Of a stretch of DNA of 64,000 nucleotides, positions 20,171-32,130 are shown piece after piece. The stretch is from contig JADNYJ010000107.1 in assembly GCA_015501075.1 (NCBI GenBank), forward strand, positions 62,001 to 126,000, written 5' to 3'. The translations under genes and the position numbers were made by a program. How positions within the stretch are numbered: position 1 is the stretch's first letter; every line of letters begins with the position of its first letter. Below the pieces are notes generated by a model. The model did not search any database, was not told where the DNA came from, and saw nothing but the letters and a program-made list of their open reading frames with translations. The stretch is from Gymnopilus junonius. Taxonomy: Eukaryota > Basidiomycota > Agaricomycetes > Agaricales > Galerinaceae.

Positions 20171-22393
20171 TTAACTTTTTACGCCACACTGCAAAGGATG
20201 ATCAGGGGCTTCATCATATTGTGGGTACATTCCATTGGACTCTGCACTATCATCAGCACCATCCCCACCATTCTCATCCATCCAGCTACCTATGAGTGAC
20301 ATGTCCACACCTTTCTTCAGCTGAGCACGAAAATCGTCTCTTGCATCTAAACACTCATATCTGACATTGAAATTGTCCATCAGTTGAACATCCCTTTTTG
20401 AGAATTTATGCTCAGAAAAACACTGGTCCCATGAACCAGCAGTTTTGAGCTCACTTGGTTGGCGCCATGGCTTGAAAAGGGTCAGCATAGTGCAACAATA
20501 GTACTCTCTGTCACCTTGGTCACGTCTAGGCAGATTTCCCCCCAGGAAATTAGGTACTCGGTGTGTATTGTTTTTGATGTACCGGTGTATATGGCTCTCA
20601 TACAAAGGGTGGTTGTGTTTGAAATAGTAGCTGCCATCTGGAAGGTCTTCGCGATCCACTGGAACAGACTTGTTTGACTCTTCCAGCGATGCAGTGGAGT
20701 CATCATCATCATCATCTATGAAGGATGACTCATATGAGTCTGAAATAAGACTGCTATCTCCATCTTCCTCCTGCTTATTTTTACTACCTTTTGTATTCTT
20801 AACTAATTTTTCTCTGGTAAAGCATCGTATCCACTCATACAGTGAAATATTCTCCAGTTCAGCAGAGCGATGAACATAATCCAAAACAGGTGATATGCCC
20901 ACAACCCTTCCATTGCTTCGTACAATTGCCACCTTCACTTGCTCACGGCTATCATCTAGTTCACTAAGCTCACGACGGACATAAGTAACAAAACTTTGCC
21001 AATAGAAAGGTACAAAGCTGTGCCCAGTGTAATGATCAGGATTGCCCAGAAGGTACATACAAATCATGGGAGCACCCATTTCAGCTCTGGCACTTAGAAG
21101 ATTTACAACTTTGGTCATAAAACGTCGTGCCTTTTCTTTCATTGGTAATGTGCCACCTAACATTTCTCCATTTTTCCGAAATATGGAACGGATAGAATCA
21201 AATATTGTATGGGTTTTCAAAGACGCTTTGGTTATGTAGTCAGATATATAGATAACAATTGCTTTAATTGCAGTTCCTGATGACAGACAAGTAACATCTG
21301 TGTTGCACCGAAATAGATAAGTGACCAAAGGTGTGAAGGTGTTGATCCATTGCTCTCTCTTCCTCATCTGAATTGCACCCAGCTTGTCTATCAATGTTTC
21401 AAGGACAACTGCTCTTGGAAATCTGGCTTTACACTTTCCCCATATATTATCAAGACAACCTTTGAAAGAGCTTGTCTTTTTTCTACTCCCGTCACGTTTT
21501 GCACCATGACTGCAGCTATGAACATTAGATCGATCAAGGGTATCATCTGTAATAATGTTATAACTATCCTTCCATCTGCTGTAATTACAACAAAGTTTAC
21601 AACTGTCCTCAAAACCACCAGCATGGGTTTTGCACGCAGGTGGTGGAGCAGCAGGAAGGCATTGGGTTGGGTCAGTATATCCCTCTGCTTTCCGGAGGGC
21701 ATTGCATTTCTCAAGAACTTCAGCATGTGTTCCTGTGAGAAAATCTCCAGAGAAGCAGCTTTCTAGCCAGTCAGTTACCTTCTTTCGCCATTCTGAATCA
21801 GCTGCCAGAATACGATCACGGAGCTCTTGTGGGTTCAAGCAATTTGTGATCCATAATAGCATATGTAAGTGTAATGTTAACCGTCCTTGCTGCTCAACAG
21901 TACCATAGTATGCACTTGTATGACCATACAAACCTCTTTGTTTCTGTCCAACACCAAGTACGTCTCTTATAAAAGTCTCAACTATAAAGTGAAAAAATCG
22001 TGCACCTGCAACTGGGTTTGCACAAATTAATCGAATGCGTTCATCATAAGGTAAAAGTAGCTCAGGTTTATACTCTGTCTTTGTATCAGCAAAGTACAAA
22101 CAAATTGGATGCTGTATATCAGCAGGAGACAGTGTAATGTACCAGCTCGGTGCACCTAGAGAATTTATCAGTGACCATATTTCGTTTCGCATGTACTTTT
22201 TGCTGGTTGTTGACCCATTGACAGGGCCCTGCATCGCATCCAGATCATTAATGATCTGAAAGCAAAGCTTTTCGGGCTCAGATTGAGGCTTGACATATTC
22301 ACCCTTCTCCAATCTTTCCAAGATGGTGTCCAAGACAGACCAATTGACATCCATGAGGTGTTGGCTAATGTCAACAAAGGTTCTGCTCTGCAA
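20171..22393 (-). pseudogene. Helitron HUH endonuclease (Rep) domain
   Basis: The 740-codon open frame starts without ATG because a one-base shift near 22.39 kb cuts off the preceding codons. It contains LGAPSWYITLSPADIQHPIC, then the metal-binding histidine pair RLTLHLHMLLWI, and the twin-tyrosine element IVIYISDYITKASLKTH. These define the rolling-circle nucleophile of Helitrons. A Cys/His-rich insert (about 21600-21440) and an acidic serine-rich segment (20640-20730) follow. The C-terminal part ends at a frame change near 20.19 kb, beyond which the continuation toward the helicase is found in another frame. Confidence 0.8.
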
Positions 22394-22573
22394 GAAGAAA
22401 TCCTTGTGTATTTACGGTTTTGATTTGCTGGTGTGAGAATGCTACAAAAGGAAAATTGGTATCTGTTTGGAAGCGCTTATCATGGTACATAAGAAGGTGT
22501 CATATGTGAGCCTTTTCGGACAATGGTGTTGTCCCGATCCCACCTCTTCCATATGGAAATAGCCAAGGAAACA

Positions 22574-23911
22574 TCATTGGATATAGCTGGGATTATCGTA
22601 GATGGATTCAAGCTTACTACTATGACCGACAGCTAGCATCTTTCCATTGCTGTTTAAGTGCCGGAGTGCAATGGCCTTTATTTCGTTGGTTGACATACTT
22701 TGTAGGCTTTCTGCTGTAAGGCCATGTACCGTAAAGGGGCAATCCCCTTCTTCTGCACCGTCTTCTGTGTCCTGGTCAAAGACACTTGTTCCCTCTGGCA
22801 CCTTATTTGTCTCAGATTCTCTATACTCAATCGAGAGGGGGCATGTCTTCGGGATATGACTCAAGATTGCTGTGAGATATCTCTATATTTGCATAGTCGC
22901 AATGGTTGAGTTTAAGCCAGTTTAATGCACGAACAACACAGTTTCTTCTTACCAGAAATGGGTTCTCTTAAGGTCATCAGGTGTGGGCTTACATGGACCT
23001 GTGAAGAGTATTGCAAGGACATCATCCATATCATCACGGGGTGGAGGAAGTATATCATATATCTTAGGAATGGGTGATTCAAAAGCAACCATATTGGCCT
23101 TCATTTTTTTCATGCCAGAAGCAACCTTTACATATGCACATGTGTGTCTCACTCGTGCAATAAGAAGTTTTTCTACAAACCGCAAGTCTTTCAGCTCTTT
23201 CGGTACAGTGCCAATCCATAAATTGTTAGCAAGGGCTTGACGGGGAACAACACCTTTCCTGACCCGGCCCCTGCAGTCATGACATATTTTATCGCAAGTG
23301 TAATCAAGAACAGGACCATTATACTCCTGCACAGGACGATCTGGTGTTCTCCTTTCGCGGCAGTAACGCCAGGTGACTCAAGAATATGTAGCATCTTTTT
23401 CACTGCCTTCAGCCTGCTCAGCTCTTTGAGAGGTTTCAACTGACCACATACAGCACAACCAGCTTCTTCTGTGCTTTCCTTCGACATAGACTTGCAAGCT
23501 CTCTTCAGAATGTCATTGAAAAGATCATCACTCAAAGGTTGGGGGGAACTCCAAGTTGACAGAATCATCCTCCACCTGAACACTTGACCTGTATGCCTTG
23601 ACACGTGCATTGGAAAGCTTAGTTGTACTTGAATCAACTCTAAAAACATAATAACATGCGGCACAAGACTCGCAGTTGTGATCCACAGATTCCACAAGAA
23701 GATCCGCCAGCTTACACCTAGAACCCAGGTTGATTCCATGTGCACAGGCAATCTTCCGAGCCTCAGGCAGAGTCACCAAGTTCAGAATTGTGCCCAGAGG
23801 CACCCTGGCACATATATGACCCTGACAGACAAAGGTACTATAATCGGGATCAACAGAGCATTGGAGGAAGCAGCTTGGACCTATGGTCAATTCCACTGAT
23901 ATCTGTGGCAA
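22574..23911 (-). pseudogene. Helitron N-terminal region (DUF6570-like)
   Basis: Three overlapping minus frames form one interrupted protein. It carries a Cys pair (CAVCGQLKPL), CDKICHDCRGR, and the block ANNLWIGTVPKELKDL with LLIARVRHTCAYVKV and YDILPPPRDDMDDVLA, all typical of the DUF6570 domain at the start of fungal Helitron proteins. Further on it reads GHSSKLESIYDNPSYIQ and, after a frame change, FPWLFPYGRGG, the junction into the Rep domain. More upstream (23911-23528) is a CESCAACYYVF stretch preceded by a helix that may be a SAP-like DNA-binding motif. Several shifts and one TGA (22500) break it. Confidence 0.65.
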
Positions 23912-24625
23912 TATATGGCCGGAGTACCTGAAATTCTATAAAGCTGAGTGCCCTACCACCACCCTTAGCTGAAAGACTGGGTCTGTCAACAGTAGGCGCA
24001 TTCACATGACCCAGAGGAATACCACGATGGAACAGGAGATGACGAGCAGGGTGGCATGAAAAGACTGCAACATGCAAGAAAACAGGAAAGATACTGCACA
24101 TACATGATCACTGCATAAGAAACCAGTGGAGTGAACGCCTGAAGTGCTTGGAAGGCCATATGAACCACTCCAAGAAGGTCGAACAGCCATTGCAGACAAG
24201 GCCCGAGATGCCTCAAAAGGTTTACCAGGACAGGGCTGGCATAGACGCAACACCTTGTAAAGGCATCCACAAGAACGCGGAATATACATTGAGCATGGGT
24301 CAATGCTGTAATACACCAGGTAGATAAGAATACATCCAGCGCAATGGAAGGGAGAAAGATCTGCAACCGGAAGTCAGAGAGGGTCAGAGTCCACCATGAA
24401 GGAAAAATACCTCTTAATTGGTCTTCTGACAAGTGAGTCAAATGGTGCAAAGTCCCTCTAGACTGAAACAAGTCTGAGGCAAAAGCGCTCGAACAGCAGA
24501 TGTAGATCAACGGAACGAGCGCGAGCAGAAGGCCAACGCACAACGGTGACATGTCGGGATGAAGGCAAGAGCAAGGCGTGCGCGATCCTCAAAGTGAACC
24601 GTGAGACGCGAAAGGCACGTGCAAG

Positions 24626-25177
24626 TTAAACATGATCCAAATTCAACAAATACAAACAGCAAACGCGACAACGGGAGGCCTTGCAGTTCAAACAGACATC
24701 AACAATTGCAATTATCAACTCTTGTCTAGTTCGATGGTAACTACGATTCGACGCTAGCAGACCTTCCCGGAACCCTGTTAACACATGCACCACCCTCCAA
24801 GTAGTCACCCGGCACTCAGTGCTACTCAATCTGAATCCGGAAACATACGATGGTGAGCCCTCGCACTCGATACGGTAGAAGCAAAACCATACTGACCAAG
24901 TGTTGATGTAATGGGCATACTGTTCCAAAACAACCCATTCCTGGCGCCTCGCATAACTAAAGTACGGATGGTCGACGAGATCTGCTGGAAGGTCTGCATG
25001 ACTTGAGTAAAGTTCAAGGAGAGTATCAGTGAGGTGCGTACCTATAAAGGCCTTGAAGGCAGCTACACCACTCTCTGATGTGTGCTCCAGTATAACCTTG
25101 ACCTCCTTGGGATCGAACAAAAAGACAGGACGCGCAGCGCCAGAGGACGACACGTTAGCGGAGGTTGAGGTGCTCAT
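24626..25177 (-). CDS. unrecognised protein, first gene of the accessory block
   Basis: The minus frame starts at the ATG at 25175-25177 (MSTSTSANVSSSGAARPVFL) and stays open for 183 codons. A GTACGC donor near 25042 and a CAAG acceptor about 40 bases further on would remove a short segment, so the true exon structure is uncertain. The product is predicted soluble, with an aromatic-rich middle (YFSYARRQEWVVLEQYAHYI). I do not recognise it. Its start faces the small ORF at 25392, with a 200-bp shared promoter containing TATATAAATA (25315-25324). It is separated from the Helitron by about 600 bp that shows only weakly supported frames. Confidence 0.4.
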   Translation of the reverse strand: MSTSTSANVSSSGAARPVFLFDPKEVKVILEHTSESGVAAFKAFIGTHLTDTLLELYSSHADLPADLVDHPYFSYARRQEWVVLEQYAHYINTWSVWFCFYRIECEGSPSYVSGFRLSSTECRVTTWRVVHVLTGFREGLLASNRSYHRTRQELIIAIVDVCLNCKASRCRVCCLYLLNLDHV

Positions 25178-25391
25178 GGTACGAATTGAAAGGATTCACC
25201 CTCGCATGTCTGCCTTTATATTGACTTCTGGAACGGACAGGCAGTCACCAGGTGATTCTCCCATCGATTCGCCTCGCAGACGCAAATCGTACGATATGAG
25301 ATCCAAACCAAAGCCTATATAAATACATCCAAGAGGAGGCAATCCACCCCAGCTTTCCAGCTTCAAACTCCAGCAGTCACCGCAAACGCAA

Positions 25392-25607
25392 ATGCCACCT
25401 CAATTCACGTTGGACTTGAATGGGTGGTATCACCCTCCGCTGGCATATCAAATGCTCATTCACACTCCCCGTTTTATGATTGAGGACTTCAAAGAGACCA
25501 CCTCCGTGAGTTTCGATGCAACAGTCGATTTCCTTCTTGCTAACCCTCATGCAACAGGACTGTCTGCTGAGTTGATGACCCCACCCCTTCTTCTCCTATG
25601 AAAACTG
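25392..25607 (+). CDS. small ORF divergent from the previous gene
   Basis: ATG at 25392 follows TATATAAATA by about 68 bp, a good promoter distance. It opens MPPQFTLDLNGWYHPPLAYQ. A GTGAGT donor at about 25506 and a CAACAG acceptor near 25558 suggest one intron, after which a stop soon follows. Without an intron the frame runs 69 codons. No family is recognised, and the stretch from 25610 to 26090 holds no other feature. Confidence 0.3.
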
Positions 25608-26093
25608 AGCAAATGGGTTGTGCTCGCACATGGTTGGACTACATGATGGCAACGTGCAACAGCGACAGCGACAGCTCAAGTGAAGCCAAGAAGACAGTGT
25701 CTAGTCGCCGGATTAGTTGGAGGGCTTGGACAACAGCATGACGGGGGCGCATCGAGTTCATGTATCCCTTTAATTGACTCATCTGAACAATATACGCGAC
25801 ACATGGCATGATTTATTGAGAGGAAAGCTACGTAAAATCGAAATTAAATGAGAATAAGGGTTGCGGAACAAAAGAATGGCAGGACAATTAATGCGTGAAT
25901 ACATCTAGTTAGTGGGAACGTCGAGCACAAGGCGTTGGACTGTGGGGTGTCAAGTTGAGATGTGGACCCAGAATTAGTACCTGCAGTGGAATGGTCCCGA
26001 AGGGCCTGGAGGTACTTCGAATCGAAAGGCGGTCATGCCCAAGGCAACAAAATCTGATGAACGATCAGTTTCATCCATGCTGGTATGCAGAAC

Positions 26094-29000
26094 TTACCAA
26101 TTGAGGGAGACTTCCACTTCGCTTGCAACCAAGGGACCAGGAATTGAATACCTTTCCTTGTTGGCCAGCTTCAAGGAGTCAGACGGCATGGATTCTCTGC
26201 AAGCCCATGCAGCAGCGAGGGCATTATCGGGAGCCGAGAGAATGTTTTCGATCTGGGACTTCAGCTTGGAATAAGTACAATGCGGAACACCTGGGAGCCG
26301 TCTCCTTGAAGCTGTAAGCTTATAATTTTGGAGAGATTGTAAGATCTGCACGAGAAAGCGATACGGAAAGTCTTTCACCACCTCACCAGGAAGGCCCACA
26401 GATTGTTGCACAAGCTTGTATCCACTGCATGACATAAAACGCCACACCCCTCGCATAGCAGCTGCAACGCGCTCGTTGTAAGGAATGCATTGATGTCGCA
26501 ATTCTGAAGCAACGATGCCTGTTCCTCGCTTGCCTCGTCGTCATCCGATTGATTTGGAGCCTTGTAGGTTCGAAAATCTAAAACATTGCCAAGCACCACC
26601 AAAACGCACGCTGACAACAAATTGAGCACGCCGTCTATCGATTTTATGTCAGGCAGATGCACGGCTGCACGATCTTGAATAGAACGTTCAGCGGATGAGT
26701 AAGAGATGCAAGGAACACCCCTCACCCGAAGACGGGACACAGCCTTCTACCAGCCCAAGGTGGTAAAAGAGAAGAATACGGCGAAAGATTTGACGTGTAG
26801 GCCAATGTGCCGTGTTTGTAAGAAAATTATTGAGCACAAAGGCATGGATAACACCTTGGAGAGTGTCCTGCATGAGAGACGTCATGTAGTAGTGCCCACC
26901 ATGACAGACAGCAGCAGTTATGCCATACACAAAGTGTGGCGTGCTTGGCTTCATAAACCTACAAGTAAAGCTTAAGAGGCGCGCACCACATCACGATGGA
27001 AACAAAACACGTACAACATGTCTGTAGATCTCAGGACAATGCCTTCGAACTTATACTCGGCGGCTGGAGGCACATCATCAAGACAGAACTTCTCCTTGTC
27101 GACGAAAAAAATAGATCGACGACAGCGATCTACCTCCGGCAATGGCTCCATGACAGCCCATAGCTTGTCGCCACAGATCGGTCCATCGTTCGTATTCAAT
27201 CCATCCACAGTCCAATATGAAGAAAGGTGAACGGATCCTTGGTCGCGGCTGCACCCCAGCGCATGTGCTCCATCGGATACGATGAAGCCAATGGAATTCT
27301 GTGCTGGCCACGAGTAACGTCCCAAGCATCGAGGTCAACGGCGTACTTGTTAGGCCGTCAGTCAGCATCCCCCATCGGAAAATCCAGCCCATTGAGGATC
27401 CTGCCGTTATTCATCACTTGGTAAGAATGTCGCTCGCATAGCCACTAACGACGGTAGCCAGACTACAATCATCGCCATTAGTTGGAGGAACAGAGAAATC
27501 TTGAACGATCGACGGTTAAGGACATAGTATGCCAGCAACAGCGCGACGTACCATTGATGGACACCTGACAAGAGAGAGAGCCTATCAGGGTACGCATAGC
27601 GTCTTCGTCAAATTTCCTCCCCTTGTTGAATGGTATATCGGTGACCACCACGTGCTTTTCAGACATCAAACCTTGAAGTGTAGGCGCATCCATGGAGATG
27701 AAAGATGAATATGGGATGAGTTTAAAGAGGGAGAGCTCAGGGCTAGACAAAAAAGGAGGCTGGTCATTGATAAAACCACTTGTCAATTTAGTCATGAAGC
27801 GTTCCATCCGAGTATGATAGATGGGATACTTTAAGCATGAAAGAAAACAAGTTGCGACATTGACGGGGCATTTAGTGCTGCAAAGGAACTCACATGAAAT
27901 TCGGGCGAAAATGTTTCCTTATGTCCATAGGCATCCCAGGCAACATAAGACTGGGTCGACTTTATCTTGGGGGGCGGAGCATGCGATCCCAGAGAGATCT
28001 CCTCTTTCTTGACCTGAAAATGCACGGCAGTGAGCAAAATTTACTCCACACAAAGAGAAGGAACATACATAATCTTGGCCCAGAGCAGGCTCAAGCAAGA
28101 GCGGGCATGAATCCACATTAATGGGATTCTCTGCGGAGTTCCCAAGATGCAGAAAATTTTTTGCACCGGGAGGCTTGGGGATGCCAAGGTGGCTTAGGCT
28201 TCTTCTTCTTCTTCTTTTTCTTGGGCTTTGCATCTTGCTCGCTTAAGTCAGAGTCGGAATCAACTGTCGAGCTTGAGATCGGGGATTTCCTATGCTTCCT
28301 CTTCTTGTCTTTGTCGATGGGGGTGGTTTCGCTCGCTGCCTTTCCTGCAGGATCAGAACCAGCCGCACCCAGATCAGGTGCAACTGGGACTTGTTTGCTG
28401 TTGTCGGTTGCTTCTACAGGATCATCATCTAAAACCCAGAAAGTTAAAAACGAGCAAAACAAAAAACAGAGAGGGAAAGAAAGAGATACCAGAATCCATA
28501 GCAGAAGGTTCTGACAAGGGGGACATCGGAACATCAACCAGCTCTTGTGAGCTTGAGAGCAAAGCCAGATCGACGGTCCCAGGTGAATCGGGCAAAACAC
28601 CTTCAGACAACCTGAATGCTGCATTAAGAGTCTCAGCCAAAGAAACTGTGAAGTCGGTCGGAGGAACAGGAGGAACAACATCGATAGGAGTCGAAGGATC
28701 TTGACCTCCTCCATCGAAGGTGGGAGAGGAAATGTTATCATGCGAGGAGGCTGAGGCAGAGACCGAGTTTGCTTTGACAGGATCAGGCAACATTGAGACA
28801 GGGGTGGTAGTCCCATTCGTTACTGATTCACGTTCCGGAGGGCACGAGATTGACGGGGCTCCAGGAGCGGCAAGTTCGGGAGCGGATGACGAAGTGCCAG
28901 AATCGAGAGTTTCGAGACCGGACTCATGGGCATTGGAGCAATTAGAGGGTGAAGTCGGGGAAGCACTTTTATCGTGGCTCGGATGGATGTAGGTTCAGAA

Positions 29001-30569
29001 GTAACGACGGCGGGGGCAGACGAGAGTGCGCCAGAAACGAGGGGTGGGCAGCTCAACCCTAGAGAATCGAGCTGTTGCTTTCCGGGAAGAAATATCAGCA
29101 TCATTCAAAGTTGCATGTGAGGAATCTGAATATAGCAAGAAAATAAGCAAACAGACTAGGAAGTCCAACGAGCAACACACCATGTGAGCAGACAAAGAGA
29201 TGACGTTGGTCAGTGTTCGACGCTGCCTCTATTTCACTCCATGGCAATACATCCACCAAATCAAGCAAGACTCTATCTGGATGGATGTCACCCCTCGACA
29301 ACCTCTCGGCTGACTGCAATACATGCGACTCGCAGGTTTCTACCAGGGGATGTTTACATCTAGCATGTTTCGCAAAGGTCTCGAGCGCCAGACGGCGACT
29401 GAAAGACTTCGACGAGATACAAAAAGTGAGAAGAAGGTACAGCGGAGAGACAAGAAGAGCAAGGTGAAGAGCAGCCCGAAGGCCGGCGGCGCTGCGAGAC
29501 GACGATGCACTTTCTCCGTGATGGTCCTCGAGATAGAAACTACCATCATTAAGCTCTGCGAGGTATTCGGCGTCATTGAGTTCGTCCTTGAAGATGCTGA
29601 CGTGGACAACGTCACCGCGTGCAACAAAGATATGGATAGCGGGGACAACTCACTTGTACCTCCGAGAATCAAGGTCGGCTGGATAATCAGGAACAGCGCC
29701 ATCAGGTGCTTCAAGCATCCTCATCAGATACAGGTGGATGGCGGCAGATAGAAAGTTGTCGACAATATTGGAATACCCTCGCATCTGCCTGACCTGGCGC
29801 CTTACGCAGAGTAGCGAAAGCAAAGGACTACCCTGAGGAACAAGCTCAGTGCTCCCATCCTTCTTCGTTGCCGCAAGGACGAGACAACGAAATTCTAGCA
29901 TAGCTTTCGGCCAGTCGTCCAGCTTATCTAGACCCTAACAACATGTCAAGTGAGAGAATCGTGCGAAAAACTGAGAGGCTCACGAATAAGATGCCACTTT
30001 CTCCATAGGGCTTCGGCAGGGACAAAGCAGGCATAGACACAGACAATGAGGTCCGAGTAAGAACACCTTCCTGCAGCCCGAGCACTTCAAACAGGCGGAA
30101 GGTGCAGATGTGTGAACAGATCTTTAAGTAGTCGAAGATAGAAGATGCAGAAGTTGCTGCAGCGTGAACGGCGATGACGTGAGGTTGAGAGACATCGGCA
30201 TCTGCGTAACGAACGTCGATACCAAGCAGCTGGAGGAGCTCGGCATTGGAACGTTTACTTGCGAACGACAGTAGGTGGGATTCATAGGCATGTAGAGCGA
30301 CAAGAAAGTGCTGAACAATAGGTCTGAAGACGTACATTGTGAGGCAATATGAAACGCACCTTATGCCGAGGCATCACATCCACGAAATCCAGAACTCTTC
30401 TCGGTGATTGTACCAACTCTTGGGTGGCCCACGGAAGAGACACGAAGACAGGAGAGAGAGCACGGCGGTCGTGTATTGCTGCATATACACCGAGAGATTA
30501 GTAAAGGCAGAAGATGAGAGGAAAGAGCGTACGCATGGATACATCGTAGGCACGAGCGCGGGAGGCCAT
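26094..30569 (-). CDS. large JmjC-like protein, multi-exon, possibly damaged
   Basis: Minus-strand exons line up from an ATG at 30569 (MASRARAYDVSM, then IHDRRALSPVFVSLPWAT) through a helical N-terminal region (30340-29650). A Ser/Pro/acidic low-complexity linker follows (29100-28500), then a lysine run near 28200. The C-terminal part carries VVVTDIPFNKG (27.66 kb), GDKLWAVMEP (27.16 kb), VLRSTDMLYV (27.02 kb) and PSTPHFVYG with CHGGHYY (26.9 kb). The latter series is the order seen in Jumonji-C (cupin) proteins, with the second metal His in PSTPHFVYG. The usual H-x-D pair should fall near 27215. There CATATT is followed by GGACTG, so the frame or the Asp appears disturbed. Phases also fail near 30360. 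It may be a decaying or miscalled gene. If active, it would be an Fe(II)/2-oxoglutarate enzyme; the substrate is unknown. Confidence 0.45.
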
Positions 30570-31076
30570 GGTGTCCCCACCAAGAGCCAACCGCTGCACG
30601 CAGACAAAGGATGAGAAGAAAATTTTGTTGAGGCTGGAATAAGGAATTGTTTGGGAATATTATTTCTAAAAGCCCTCCCAATGTCAGAGATAGAGTTTGA
30701 CATTGTTTATATCGGACTTAAATACACCACTGCGGAGATGCATCGGTGTCCGTAGTCCCCCTTCCTCTCATTCTTTGACGTTTGTTTAATTTACGACTTC
30801 CTACTCAGATTCGCAAATGCGACTCTTCACGTCAGGCCGACGCGAATTACAGAGGTCCTCTCTATGGACGGAATCGAGATACAGGTAGCACGAAGGCAAC
30901 GAAGATTCTCAACACCATTTGACGGGTATATATACAAGCCCATCTTTCTTGCGCACTCCGTCACCTTTCTGTTCAATATTTGAGAAGGTAAAGGTTGTGC
31001 TTGCTACAATACCGGTGAGCATTGTTGTATCACACTATTGGATACCAGCGCGGCCATACTTACGGACATTGAAGAC

Positions 31077-31832
31077 ATGCTTTCCTCAACTGCTCGCGAA
31101 CGCTTCCAGCGCCTCCTCGATATCTTCAAGCTCGGGAACGCGGAGAGCATGAAGCTTGACATGAACGTGGCTAGCTGTGTAATATCGGGATCAGCAGCCT
31201 TATTTATGTTCCACCCAGACGCGTTCATACCTAATGATGTCGACTTTTACGTTTCGTCCAGCGGCGCGGACAAATTCACGACCGCACTCCACGCAAGAGG
31301 TTACAGAGAGAAAGAAGAGCAACCGATGCAGACACTCTATGGGAAGACATTTGCCCTTCGCGTGGGTCGCCTCTACAAGATTGGTGTAACTGGCATGGTC
31401 AACCTCATTATCACACGCGACGCGAATCCTTTCAACACTCTCGTTCAATTTCACACCACCCTGGTAATGAACGCCATCACTTCGGACGCTGTTATAAGCT
31501 TGTATCCAACCACAACCCTCTCTGGCGAAGGCGTAGTTACAGTCAACACGGAAAAGACCCGCCGCTGCTTTATGAAATACTTGACATGGGGATTTAAACT
31601 GTCAACGCTTTTTTCACCGCACACTTGCTTGACCACCGCCTACTGCCGCAAAACTACACGTTCGATCGAGGACAAGGATGTTCTTGTCATCCCGTTCACC
31701 GAGACGGGGTCAAAAGAGACAGCCCTCAGCGACTTCTCACCTTTCCACTGGCGCATCGACGCGTTGGGCAGGAGCAGGACAGGGTTGCCAGGTAAGTTGT
31801 TATTGTTCCCGAAAAAAAGGGTTTATTTCTGA
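31077..31832 (+). CDS. nucleotidyltransferase-fold protein
   Basis: A continuous frame from ATG 31077 (MLSSTARERFQRLLDIF) to 31832 encodes about 251 residues. The stretch VISGSAALFMFHPDAFIPND with VDFYV matches the minimal nucleotidyltransferase pattern (G-S followed by D-x-D; here ND-V-D). A second Asp-containing strand and a cysteine/tyrosine-rich C-terminal half follow. A GTAAGT donor at about 31792 suggests the true 3' end may lie in another exon. Similar proteins are common in mushrooms and their role is unknown; a toxin-antitoxin-like or adenylylating role would be speculation. TATATATA near 30925 could be its promoter. It is transcribed away from the JmjC-like gene. Confidence 0.55.
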   Translation: MLSSTARERFQRLLDIFKLGNAESMKLDMNVASCVISGSAALFMFHPDAFIPNDVDFYVSSSGADKFTTALHARGYREKEEQPMQTLYGKTFALRVGRLYKIGVTGMVNLIITRDANPFNTLVQFHTTLVMNAITSDAVISLYPTTTLSGEGVVTVNTEKTRRCFMKYLTWGFKLSTLFSPHTCLTTAYCRKTTRSIEDKDVLVIPFTETGSKETALSDFSPFHWRIDALGRSRTGLPGKLLLFPKKRVYF

Positions 31833-32130
31833 AATCGATGCTAAGGCTCAGCATTGCGAAGTTATGCGCAGCTCTTGATGGATCCGTAGCACGATGATGA
31901 GGGAAGTAGTGGAGTATGCCTTGGGCCAAAAAAAAAATACTCGTTGATACAGTTCGACTTTGTAGAAAATGCGCGCCATATGACAATACAAAAATTGACT
32001 CGCAAACTTAGTACCTCTTCACAAAACAGGCTGAACAGCAAGGAGAGCCAACTAAGTGCATTCTCACAATAGAACTAGATCGGATATACGCATACAGGAA
32101 ATGGAAGCAACATGAAGGTTGATAGAGTAG

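Larger units (their letters stand above)
17185..24000 (-). mobile_element. decayed Helitron (RepHel type)
   Basis: One minus-strand transposon runs N- to C-terminally from about 24 kb to 17.2 kb. It comprises an N-terminal DUF6570-like part, a rolling-circle HUH replication initiator, a Pif1-family helicase and an extra C-terminal protease-like domain. Base composition is clearly more AT-rich than the flanks. The coding sequence is broken by at least two in-frame TGA codons (18920-18922 and 22500-22502) and by frame changes near 18.09, 19.98, 20.19, 22.39, 22.58 and 23.33 kb, so it is inactive. Helitrons end in TC at 5' and a hairpin plus CTRR at 3'. I could not place these ends, and both borders given here are the coding limits only. 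Confidence 0.8.

Noticed and set aside
23986..24552. 188-codon minus ORF with hydrophobic stretches, possible membrane protein
   Set aside because: The composition is Cys/Leu/Ser-rich with no conserved pattern; it crosses the Helitron border and lacks a plausible promoter or partner exon.
28118..28816. 232-codon minus ORF as a separate gene
   Set aside because: It runs through an intron of the JmjC-like gene; its lysine run and acidic stretch fit better as part of that gene's linker.
31077..31832. Calling the nucleotidyltransferase-fold protein an AbiEii-type toxin
   Set aside because: Only the minimal fold motif is shared; there is no adjacent antitoxin-like gene and no evidence for toxicity.
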